NCBI GenBank assembly: GCA_031769625.1
Contig: JAUIMM010002311.1
Span: 372,001-436,000, forward strand
Origin: Taudactylus pleione
Lineage: Eukaryota; Chordata; Amphibia; Anura; Myobatrachidae
Direction of reading: 5' to 3'
DNA: 64,000 bases
In this document: piece after piece, positions 50,778 to 62,001 of the stretch
Position numbering within the stretch: position 1 is the stretch's first letter
Layout: each line of letters opens with the position of its first letter
The notes under the pieces: generated by a model
Seen by the model: the letters and a program-made list of their open reading frames with translations, nothing else
Database searches by the model: none
What the model was told of the DNA's origin: nothing
Translations under genes and position numbers: made by a program

Positions 50778-52985
50778 AAGCAATGGAAACAACAAAAGCG
50801 CATACTTTGTGTTATCTCCTCTTGTAGCAAACACAGACAGCTCAAAATTTCACTGGATGCATTGAAGACCAAGACCCATAAATGTGATGTGAAATGGTTT
50901 TTCTCTCATGTTGTGTTTAAGAGAAAACTGCAATTGCACGTTTTAGGCCAAAATGCATTGAAAGCAATGGAAATAACAAAAGCGCATACTTTGTGTTATC
51001 TCCTCTTGTAGCAAACACAGACAGCTCAAAATTTCACGAGATGTGTTGAAGACCAAGACCCACAAATGTGATGTGAAATGGTTATTCTCCCATGTTGCGT
51101 TTAAGAGAAAACAGCAATTGCTCATTTTAGGCCAAAATGCATTGAAAGCAATGGAAACAACAAAAGCGCATACTTTGTGTTATCTCCTCTTGTTGCAAAC
51201 ACAGACAGCTCAAAATTTCACTGGATGTGTTGAAGACCAAGACCCACAAATGTGATGTGAAATGGATTTTCTCCCATGTTGCGTTTAAGAGAAAACAGCA
51301 ATTGCTCGTTTTAGGCCAAAATGCTTTGAAAGCAATGGAAACAACAAAAGTGCATACTTTGTGTTATCTCCTCCTGTAGCAAACACAGACAGCTCAAAAT
51401 TTCACTGGATGTGTTGAAGACCAAGACACACAAATGTGATGTGAAATGGTTTTTCTCTCATGTTGTGTTTAAGAGAAAACTGCAAATGCACATTTTAGGC
51501 CAAAATGCATTGAAAGCAATGGAAATAACAAAAGCGCATACTTTGTGTTATCTCCTATTTTAGCAAACACAGACAGCTCAAAATTTCACGAGATGTGTTG
51601 AAGACCAAGACCCACAAATGTGATGTGAAATGGTTTTTCTCCCATGTTGCATTTAAGAGAAAACAGCAAATGAACGTTTTAGGCCAAAATGCATTGAAAA
51701 CAATGGAAACAACAAAAGCGCATACTTTGTGTTAGCTCCTCTTGTAGCAAACACAGACAGCTCAAAATTTCACTGGATGTGTTGAAGACCAAGACCCACA
51801 AATGTGATGTGAAATGGTTTTTCTCTCATGTTGTGTTTAAGAGAAAACTGCAAATGCACGTTTTAGGCCAAAATGCATTGAAAGCAATGGAAATAACAAA
51901 AGCGCATCCTTTGTGTTATCTCCTCTTGTAGCAAACACAGACAGCTCAAAATTTCACCAGATCTGTTGAAGACCAAGACCCACAAATGTGTTGTGAAATG
52001 GTTTTTCTCTCATGTTGTGTTTAAGAGAAAACAGCAATTGCACGTTTTAGGCCAAAATGCATTGAAAGCAATGGAAATAACAAAAGCGCATACTTTGTGT
52101 TATCTCCTCTTGTAGCAAACACAGACAGCTCAAAATTTCACCAGATCTGTTGAAGACCAAGACCCACAAATGTGATGTAAAATGGTTTTTCTCTCATGTT
52201 GTGTTTAAGAGAAAACTGCAATTGCACGTTTTAGGCCAAAATGCATTGAAAGCAATGGAAATAACAAAAGCGCATACTTTGTGTTATCTCCTCTTGTAGC
52301 AAACACAGACAGCTCAAAATTTCACAAGATGTGTTGAAGACCAAGACCCACAAATGTGATGTGAAATGGTTTTTCTCCCATGTTGCGTTTAAGAGAAAAC
52401 AGCAATTGCTCGTTTTAGGCCAAAATGCATTGAAAGCAATGGAAACAACAAAAGCGCATACTTTGTGTTATCTCCTCTTGTAGCAAACACAGACAGCTCA
52501 AAATTTCACCAGATCTGTTGAAGACCAAGACCCACAAATGTGATGTGAAATGGTTTTTCTCTCATGTTGTGTTTAAGAGAAAACTGCAATTGCACGTTTT
52601 AGGCCAAAATGCATTGAAAGCAATGGAAATAACAAAAGCGCATACTTTGTGTTATCTCCTCTTGTAGCAAACACAGACAGCTCAAAATTTCACGAGATGT
52701 GTTGAAGACCAAGACCCACAAATGTGATGTGAAATGGTTATTCTCCCATGTTGCGTTTAAGAGAAAACAGCAATTGCTCGTTTTAGGCCAAAATGCATTG
52801 AAAGCAATGGAAACAACAAGAGCGCATACTTTGTGTTATCTCCTCTTGTAGCAAACACAGACAGCTCAAAATTTCACTGGATGTGTTGAAGACCAAGACC
52901 CACAAATGTGATGTGAAATGGTTTTTCTCCCATGTTGCGTTTAAGAGAAAACAGCAATTGCTCGTTTTAGGCCAAAATGCATTGA
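50778..52985 (+). repeat. 12-monomer unit (h-d-i-g-j-k-l-c'-d-c-d-e), second copy
   Basis: It is the equivalent of 38634-40841 at +12,144 bp. It shares CTCCTCCTGTAGC, CTCCTATTTTAGC, CACAAGATG and AACAAGAGCG (52815). Differences include AAAGTGCATAC near 51348 and CCAGATCT in l, where the first copy has GAGATCT. Confidence 0.87.
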
Positions 52986-55900
52986 AAGCAATGGAAACAA
53001 CAAAAGCGCATACTTTGTGTTATCTCCTCTTGTAGCAAACACAGACAGCTCAAAATTTCACTGGATGCATTGAAGACCAAGACCCATAAATGTGATGTGA
53101 AATGGTTTTTCTCTCATGTTGTGTTTAAGAGAAAACTGCAATTGCACGTTTTAGGCCAAAATGCATTGAAAGCAATGGAAATAACAAAAGTGCATACTTT
53201 GTGTTATCTCCTCTTGTAGCAAACACAGACAGCTCAAAATTTCACGAGATGTGTTGAAGACCAAGACCCACAAATGTGATGTGAAATGGTTATTCTCCCA
53301 TGTTGCGTTTAAGAGAAAACAGCAATTGCTCATTTTAGGCCAAAATGCATTGAAAGCAATGGAAACAACAAAAGCGCATACTTTGTGTTATCTCCTCTTG
53401 TTGCAAACACAGACAGCTCAAAATTTCACTGGATGTGTTGAAGACCAAGACCCACAAATGTGATGTGAAATGGATTTTCTCCCATGTTGCGTTTAAGAGA
53501 AAACAGCAATTGCTCGTTTTAGGCCAAAATGCTTTGAAAGCAATGGAAACAACAAAAGCGCATACTTTGTGTTATCTCCTCTTGTAGCAAACACAGACAG
53601 CTCAAAATTTCACTGGATGTGTTGAAGACCAAGACACACAAATGTGATGTGAAATGGTTTTTCTCTCATGTTGTGTTTAAGAAAAAACTGCAAATGCACG
53701 TTTTAGGCCAAAATGCATTGAAAGCAATGGAAATAACAAAAGCGCATACTTTGTGTTATCTCCTCTTTTAGCAAACACAGACAGCTCAAAATTTCACGAG
53801 ATGTGTTGAAGACCAAGACCCACAAATGTGATGTGAAATGGTTTTTCTCCCATGTTGCATTTAAGAGAAAACAGCAAATGAACGTTTTAGGCCAAAATGC
53901 ATTGAAAACAATGGAAACAACAAAAGCGCATACTTTGTGTTAGCTCCTCTTGTAGCAAACACAGACAGCTCAAAATTTCACTGGATGTGTTGAAGACCAA
54001 GACCCACAAATGTGATGTGAAATGGTTTTTCTCTCATGTTGTGTTTAAGAGAAAACTGCAAATGCACGTTTTAGGCCAAAATGCATTGAAAGCAATGGAA
54101 ATAACAAAAGCGCATCCTTTGTGTTATCTCCTCTTGTAGCAAACACAGACAGCTCAAAATTTCACCAGATCTGTTGAAGACCAAGACCCACAAATGTGTT
54201 GTGAAATGGTTTTTCTCTCATGTTGTGTTTAAGAGAAAACTGCAATTGCACGTTTTAGGCCAAAATGCATTGAAAGCAATGGAAATAACAAAAGCGCATA
54301 CTTTGTGTTATCTCCTCTTGTAGCAAACACAGACAGCTCAAAATTTCACGAGATGTGTTGAAGACCAAGACCCACAAATGTGATGTGAAATGGTTTTTCT
54401 CCCATGTTGCGTTTAAGAGAAAACAGCAATTGCTCGTTTTAGGCCAAAATGCATTGAAAGCAATGGAAACAACAAAAGCGCATACTTTGTGTTATCTCCT
54501 CTTGTAGCAAACACAGACAGCTCAAAAATTCACTGGATGTGTTGAAGACCAAGACCCACAAATGTGATGTGAAATGGTTATTCTCCCATGTTGCGTTTAA
54601 GAGAAAACAGCAATTGCTCGTTTTAGGCCAAAATGCATTGAAAGCAATGGAAACAACAAAAGCGCATACTTTGTGTTATCTCCTCTTGTAGCAAACACAG
54701 ACAGCTCAAAATTTCACTGGATGTGTTGAAGACCAAGACCCACAAATGTGATGTGAAATGGTTATTCTCCCATGTTGCGTTTAAGAGAAAACAGCAATTG
54801 CTCGTTTTAGGCCAAAATGCATTGAAAACAATGGAAACAACAAAAGCGCATACTTTGTGTTATCTCCTCTTGTAGCAAACACAGACAGCTCAAAATTTCA
54901 CTGGATGTGTTGAAGATCAAGACACACAAATGTGATGTGAAATGGTTTTTCTCTCATGTTGTGTTTAAGAGAAAACTGCAAATGCACGTTTTAGGCCAAA
55001 ATGCATTGAAAGCAATGGAAATAACAAAAGCGCATACTTTGTGTTATCTCCTCTTGTAGCAAACACAGACAGCTCAAAATTTCACCAGATCTGTTGAAGA
55101 CCAAGACCCACAAATGTGATGTGAAATGGTTTTTCTCCCATGTTGCATTTAAGAGAAAACAGCAAATGAACGTTTTAGGCCAAAATGCATTGAAAACAAT
55201 GGAAACAACAAAAGCGCATACTTTGTGTTATCTCCTCTTGTAGCAAACACAGACAGCTCAAAATTTCACTGGATGCATTGAAGACCAAGACCCATAAATG
55301 TGATGTGAAATGGTTTTTCTCTCATGTTGTGTTTAAGAGAAAACTGCAATTGCACGTTTTAGGCCAAAATGCATTGAAAGCAATGGAAATAACAAAAGCG
55401 CATACTTTGTGTTATCTCCTCTTGTAGCAAACACAGACAGCTCAAAATTTCACGAGATGTGTTGAATACCAAGACCCACAAATGTGATTTGAAATGGTTA
55501 TTCTCCCATGTTGCGTTTAAGAGAAAACAGCAATTGCTCATTTTAGGCCAAAATGCATTGAAAGCAATGGAAACAACAAAAGCGCATACTTTGTGTTATC
55601 TCCTCTTGTTGCAAACACAGACAGCTCAAAATTTCACTGGATGTGTTGAAGACCAAGACCCACAAATGTGATGTGAAATGGATTTTCTCCCATGTTGCGT
55701 TTAAGAGAAAACAGCAATTGCTCGTTTTAGGCCAAAATGCTTTGAAAGCAATGGAAACAACAAAAGCGCATACTTTGTGTTATCTCCTCTTGTAGCAAAC
55801 ACAGACAGCTCAAAATTTCACTGGATGTGTTGATGACCAAGACACACAAATGTGATGTGAAATGGTTTTTCTCTCATGTTGTGTTTAAGAGAAAACTGCA

Positions 55901-57217
55901 AATGCACATTTTAGGCCAAAATGCATTGAAAGCAATGGAAATAACAAAAGCGCATACTTTGTGTTATCTCCTCTTTTAGCAAACACAGACAGCTCAAAAT
56001 TTCACGAGATGTGTTGAAGACCAAGACCCACAAATGTGATGTGAAATGGTTTTTCTCCCATGTTGCATTTAAGAGAAAACAGCAAATGAACGTTTTAGGC
56101 CAAAATGCATTAAAAACAATGGAAACAACAAAAGCGCATACTTTGTGTTAGCTCCTCTTGTAGCAAACACAGACAGCTCAAAATTTCACTGGATGTGTTG
56201 AAGACCAAGACCCACAAATGTGATGTGAAATGGTTTTTCTCTCATGTTGTGTTTAAGAGAAAACTGCAAATGCACGTTTTAGGCCAAAATGCATTGAAAG
56301 CAATGGAAATAACAAAAGCGCATCCTTTGTGTTATCTCCTCTTGTAGCAAACACAGACAGCTCAAAATTTCACCAGATCTGTTGAAGACCAAGACCCACA
56401 AATGTGTTGTGAAATGGTTTTTCTCTCATGTTGTGTTTAAGAGAAAACAGCAATTGCACGTTTTAGGCCAAAATGCATTGAAAGCAATGGAAATAACAAA
56501 AGCGCATACTTTGTGTTATCTCCTCTTGTAGCAAACACAGACAGCTCAAAATTTCACGAGATGTGTTGAAGACCAAGACCCACAAATGTGATGTGAAATG
56601 GTTTTTCTCCCATGTTGCGTTTAAGAGAAAACAGCAATTGCTCGTTTTAGGCCAAAATGCATTGAAAGCAATGGAAACAACAAAAGCGCATACTTTGTGT
56701 TATCTCCTCTTGTAGCAAACACAGACAGCTCAAAATTTCACCAGATCTGTTGAAGACCAAGACCCACAAATGTGATGTGAAATGGTTTTTCTCTCATGTT
56801 GTGTTTAAGAGAAAACTGCAATTGCACGTTTTAGGCCAAAATGCATTGAAAGCAATGGAAATAACAAAAGCGCATACTTTGTGTTATCTCCTCTTGTAGC
56901 AAACACAGACAGCTCAAAATTTCACGAGATGTGTTGAAGACCAAGACCCACAAATGTGATGTGAAATGGTTATTCTCCCATGTTGCGTTTAAGAGAAAAC
57001 AGCAATTGCTCGTTTTAGGCCAAAATGCATTGAAAGCAATGGAAACAACAAAAGCGCATACTTTGTGTTATCTCCTCTTGTAGCAAACACAGACAGCTCA
57101 AAATTTCACTGGATGTGTTGAAGACCAAGACCCACAAATGTGATGTGAAATGGTTTTTCTCCCATGTTGCGTTTAAGAGAAAACAGCAATTGCTCGTTTT
57201 AGGCCAAAATGCATTGA
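52986..57217 (+). repeat. 22-monomer superunit, copy 3 (23 monomers, 4,232 bp)
   Basis: It has the order and private markers of 40842-44889 (AAGAAAAAACTGC, AAAAATTCACTGG, GAATACCAAGAC near 55464, GTTGATGACC, GCATTAAAAAC) at +12,144 bp. The GAAGCGCATCC variant is absent. After l at 56298 the order is d, c, d, e rather than c, d, e, which adds one monomer. Confidence 0.87.
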
Positions 57218-58873
57218 AAGCAATGGAAACAACAAAAGCGCATACTTTGTGTTATCTCCTCTTGTAGCAAACACAGACAGCTCAAAATTTCACTGGATGC
57301 ATTGAAGACCAAGACCCATAAATGTGATGTGAAATGGTTTTTCTCTCATGTTGTGTTTAAGAGAAAACTGCAATTGCACGTTTTAGGCCAAAATGCATTG
57401 AAAGCAATGGAAATAACAAAAGTGCATACTTTGTGTTATCTCCTCTTGTAGCAAACACAGACAGCTCAAAATTTCACGAGATGTGTTGAAGACCAAGACC
57501 CACAAATGTGATGTGAAATGGTTATTCTCCCATGTTGCGTTTAAGAGAAAACAGCAATTGCTCATTTTAGGCCAAAATGCATTGAAAGCAATGGAAACAA
57601 CAAAAGCGCATACTTTGTGTTATCTCCTCTTGTTGCAAACACAGACAGCTCAAAATTTCACTGGATGTGTTGAAGACCAAGACCCACAAATGTGATGTGA
57701 AATGGATTTTCTCCCATGTTGCGTTTAAGAGAAAACAGCAATTGCTCGTTTTAGGCCAAAATGCTTTGAAAGCAATGGAAACAACAAAAGCGCATACTTT
57801 GTGTTATCTCCTCTTGTAGCAAACACAGACAGCTCAAAATTTCACTGGATGTGTTGAAGACCAAGACACACAAATGTGATGTGAAATGGTTTTTCTCTCA
57901 TGTTGTGTTTAAGAAAAAACTGCAAATGCACGTTTTAGGCCAAAATGCATTGAAAGCAATGGAAATAACAAAAGCGCATACTTTGTGTTATCTCCTCTTT
58001 TAGCAAACACAGACAGCTCAAAATTTCACGAGATGTGTTGAAGACCAAGACCCACAAATGTGATGTGAAATGGTTTTTCTCCCATGTTGCATTTAAGAGA
58101 AAACAGCAAATGAACGTTTTAGGCCAAAATGCATTGAAAACAATGGAAACAACAAAAGCGCATACTTTGTGTTAGCTCCTCTTGTAGCAAACACAGACAG
58201 CTCAAAATTTCACTGGATGTGTTGAAGACCAAGACCCACAAATGTGATGTGAAATGGTTTTTCTCTCATGTTGTGTTTAAGAGAAAACTGCAAATGCACG
58301 TTTTAGGCCAAAATGCATTGAAAGCAATGGAAATAACAAAAGCGCATCCTTTGTGTTATCTCCTCTTGTAGCAAACACAGACAGCTCAAAATTTCACCAG
58401 ATCTGTTGAAGACCAAGACCCACAAATGTGTTGTGAAATGGTTTTTCTCTCATGTTGTGTTTAAGAGAAAACTGCAATTGCACGTTTTAGGCCAAAATGC
58501 ATTGAAAGCAATGGAAATAACAAAAGCGCATACTTTGTGTTATCTCCTCTTGTAGCAAACACAGACAGCTCAAAATTTCACGAGATGTGTTGAAGACCAA
58601 GACCCACAAATGTGATGTGAAATGGTTTTTCTCCCATGTTGCGTTTAAGAGAAAACAGCAATTGCTCGTTTTAGGCCAAAATGCATTGAAAGCAATGGAA
58701 ACAACAAAAGCGCATACTTTGTGTTATCTCCTCTTGTAGCAAACACAGACAGCTCAAAAATTCACTGGATGTGTTGAAGACCAAGACCCACAAATGTGAT
58801 GTGAAATGGTTTTTCTCCCATGTTGCGTTTAAGAGAAAACAGCAATTGCTCGTTTTAGGCCAAAATGCATTGA
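57218..58873 (+). repeat. Partial 12-monomer unit
   Basis: Nine monomers (h, d, i, g, j, k, l, d, e) follow the first part of the 22-monomer unit, including AAGAAAAAACTGC and AAAAATTCACTGG. In this e the next feature is GGTTTTTCTCCC rather than GGTTATTCTCCC. After this the right-family order stops. Confidence 0.83.
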
Positions 58874-61449
58874 AAGCAATGGAAACAACAAAAGCGCATA
58901 CTTTGTGTTATCTCCTCTTGTAGCAAACACAGACAGCTCAAAATTTCACTGGATGTGTTGAAGACCAAGACCCACAAATGTGATGTGAAATGGTTATTCT
59001 CCCATGTTGCGTTTAAGAGAAAACAGCAATTGCTCGTTTTAGGCCAAAATGCATTGAAAGCAATGGAAACAACAAAAGCGCATACTTTGTGTTATCTCCT
59101 CTTGTAGCAAACACAGACAGCTCAAAATTTCACCAGATCTGTTGAAGACCAAGACCCACAAATGTGATGTGAAATGGTTTTTCTCTCATGTTGTGTTTAA
59201 GAGAAAACTGCAATTGCACGTTTTAGGCCAAAATGCATTGAAAGCAATGGAAATAACAAAAGCGCATACTTTGTGTTATCTCCTCTTGTAGCAAACACAG
59301 ACAGCTCAAAATTTCACTGGATGTGTTGAAGACCAAGACCCACAAATGTGATGTGAAATGGTTTTTCTCCCATGTTGCGTTTAAGAGAAAACAGCAATTG
59401 CTCGTTTTAGGCCAAAATGCATTGAAAGCAATGGAAACAACAAAAGCGCATACTTTGTGTTATCTCCTCTTGTAGCAAACACAGACAGCTCAAAATTTCA
59501 CTGGATGTGTTGAAGACCAAGACCCACAAATGTGATGTGAAATGGTTATTCTCCCATGTTGCGTTTAAGAGAAAACAGCAATTGCTCGTTTTAGGCCAAA
59601 ATGCATTGAAAGCAATGGAAACAACAAAAGCGCATACTTTGTGTTATCTCCTCTTGTAGCAAACACAGACAGCTCAAAATTTCACTGGATGTGTTGAAGA
59701 CCAAGACACACAAATGTGATGTGAAATGGTTTTTCTCTCATGTTGTGTTTAAGAGAAAACTGCAATTGCACGTTTTAGGCCAAAATGCATTGAAAGCAAT
59801 GGAAATAACAAAAGCGCATACTTTGTGTTATCTCCTCTTGTAGCAAACACAGACAGCTCAAAATTTCACTGGATGTGTTGAAGACCAAGACCCACAAATG
59901 TGATGTGAAATGGTTATTCTCCCATGTTGCGTTTAAGAGAAAACAGCAATTGCTCGTTTTAGGCCAAAATGCATTGAAAGCAATGGAAACAACAAAAGCG
60001 CATACTTTGTGTTATCTCCTCTTGTAGCAAACACAGACAGCTCAAAATTTCACTGGATGTGTTGAAGACCAAGACCCACAAATGTGATGTGAAATGGTTA
60101 TTCTCCCATGTTGCGATTAAGAGAAAACAGCAATTGCTCGTTTTAGGCCAAAATGCATTGAAAGCAATGGAAACCACAAAAGCGCATTCTTTGTGTTATC
60201 TCCTCTTGTAGCAAACACAGACAGCTCAAAATTTTACTGGATGTGTTGAAGACCAAGACCCACAAATGTGATGTGAAATGGTTATTCTCCCATGTTGCGT
60301 TTAAGAGAAAACAGCAATTGCTCGTTTTAGGCCAAAATGCATTGAAAGCAATGGAAACCACAAAAGCGCATACTTTGTGTTATCTCCTCTTATAGCAAAC
60401 ACAGACAGCTCAAAATTTCACCAGATCTGTTGAAGACCAAGACCCACAAATGTGATGTGAAATGGTTTTTCTCTCATGTTGTGTTTAAGAGAAAACTGCA
60501 ATTGCACGTTTTAGGCCAAAATGCATTGAAAGCAATGGAAATAACAAAAGCGCATACTTTGTGTTATCTCCTCTTGTAGCAAACACAGACAGCTCAAAAT
60601 TTCACGAGATGTGTTGAAGACCAAGACCCACAAATGTGATGTGAAATGGTTTTTCTCCCATGTTGCGTTTAAGAGAAAACAGCAATTGCTCGTTTTAGGC
60701 CAAAATGCATTGAAAGCAATGGAAACAACAAAAGCGCATACTTTGTGTTATCTCCTCTTGTAGCAAACACAGACAGCTCAAAATTTCACTGGATGTGTTG
60801 AAGACCAAGACCCACAAATGTGATGTGAAATGGTTTTTCTCCCATGTTGCATTTAAGAGAAAACAGCAAATGAACGTTTTAGGCCAAAATGCATTGAAAA
60901 CAATGGAAACAACAAAAGCGCATACTTTGTGTTATCTCCTCTTGTTGCAAACACAGACAGCTCAAAATTTCACTGGATGTGTTGAAGACCAAGACCCACA
61001 AATGTGATGTGAAATGGTTTTTCTCTCATGTTGCGTTTAAGAGAAAACAGCAATTGCTCGTTTTAGGCCAAAATGCATTGAAAGCAATGGAAATAACAAA
61101 AGCGCCTTATTTGTGTTATCTCCTCTTGTAGCAAACACAGACAGCTCAAAATTTCACCAGATCTGTTGAAGACCAAGACCCACAAATGTGATGTGAAATG
61201 GTTTTTCTCTCATGTTGTGTTTAAGAGAAAACTGCAATTGCACGTTTTAGGCCAAAATGCATTGAAAGCAATGGAAATAACAAAAGCGCATACTTTGTGT
61301 TATCTCCTCTTGTAGCAAACACAGACAGCTCAAAATTTCACGAGATGTGTTGAAGACCAAGACACACAAATGTGATGTGAAATGGTTTTTCTCCCATGTT
61401 GCGTTTAAGAGAAAACAGCAATTGCTCGTTTTAGGCCAAAATGCATTGA

Positions 61450-61634
61450 AAGCAATGGAAACAACAAAAGCGCATACTTTGTGTTATCTCCTCTTGTAGC
61501 AAACACAGACTGCTCAAAATTTCACCAGATCTGTTGAAGACCAAGACCCACAAATGTGATGTGAAATGGTTTTTTCTCTCATGTTGTGTTTAAGAGAAAA
61601 CTGCAATTGCACGTTTTAGGCCAAAATGCATTGA
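61450..61634 (+). repeat. 185-bp monomer with 1-bp insertion
   Basis: A run of six T in GGTTTTTTCTCTC replaces the usual five before CTCTC, near 61570. It is the only clear insertion that I found. It sits in a T run, where slippage or a sequencing error is plausible. Confidence 0.85.
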
Positions 61635-61818
61635 AAGCAATGGAAATAACAAAAGCGCATACTTTGTGTTATCTCCTCTTGTAGCAAACACAGACAGCTC
61701 AAAATTTCACGAGATGTGTTGAAGACCAAGACCCACAAATGTGATGTGAAATGGTTATTCTCCCATGTTGCGTTTAAGAGAAAACAGCAATTGCTCGTTT
61801 TAGGCCAAAATGCATTGA

Positions 61819-62001
61819 AAGCAATGGAAACAACAAAAGCGCATACTTTGTGTTATCTCCTCTTGTAGCAAACACAGACAGCTCAAATTTCACTGGATGT
61901 GTTGAAGACCAAGACCCACAAATGTGATGTGAAATGGTTTTTCTCCCATGTTGCGTTTAAGAGAAAACAGCAATTGCTCGTTTTAGGCCAAAATGCATTG
62001 A
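61819..62001 (+). repeat. 183-bp e monomer with 1-bp deletion
   Basis: GCTCAAATTTCAC replaces GCTCAAAATTTCAC near 61886, losing one A. It restores the original phase two monomers after the insertion at about 61570. Confidence 0.88.

Larger units (their letters stand above)
58874..62001 (+). repeat. Irregular tract resembling the left family
   Basis: Seventeen monomers, mainly e, c and d, without h to l. The copy at 60162 has GCGCATTCTTT and AAAATTTTACTGG, a combination otherwise seen only at 7175 and 16373. The following c and d also match the order there. Private changes include GCGATTAAGAG near 60115, GCGCCTTATTTG near 61103 and CAGACTGCTC near 61509. Two length changes lie in 61450-62001. 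Confidence 0.82.
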
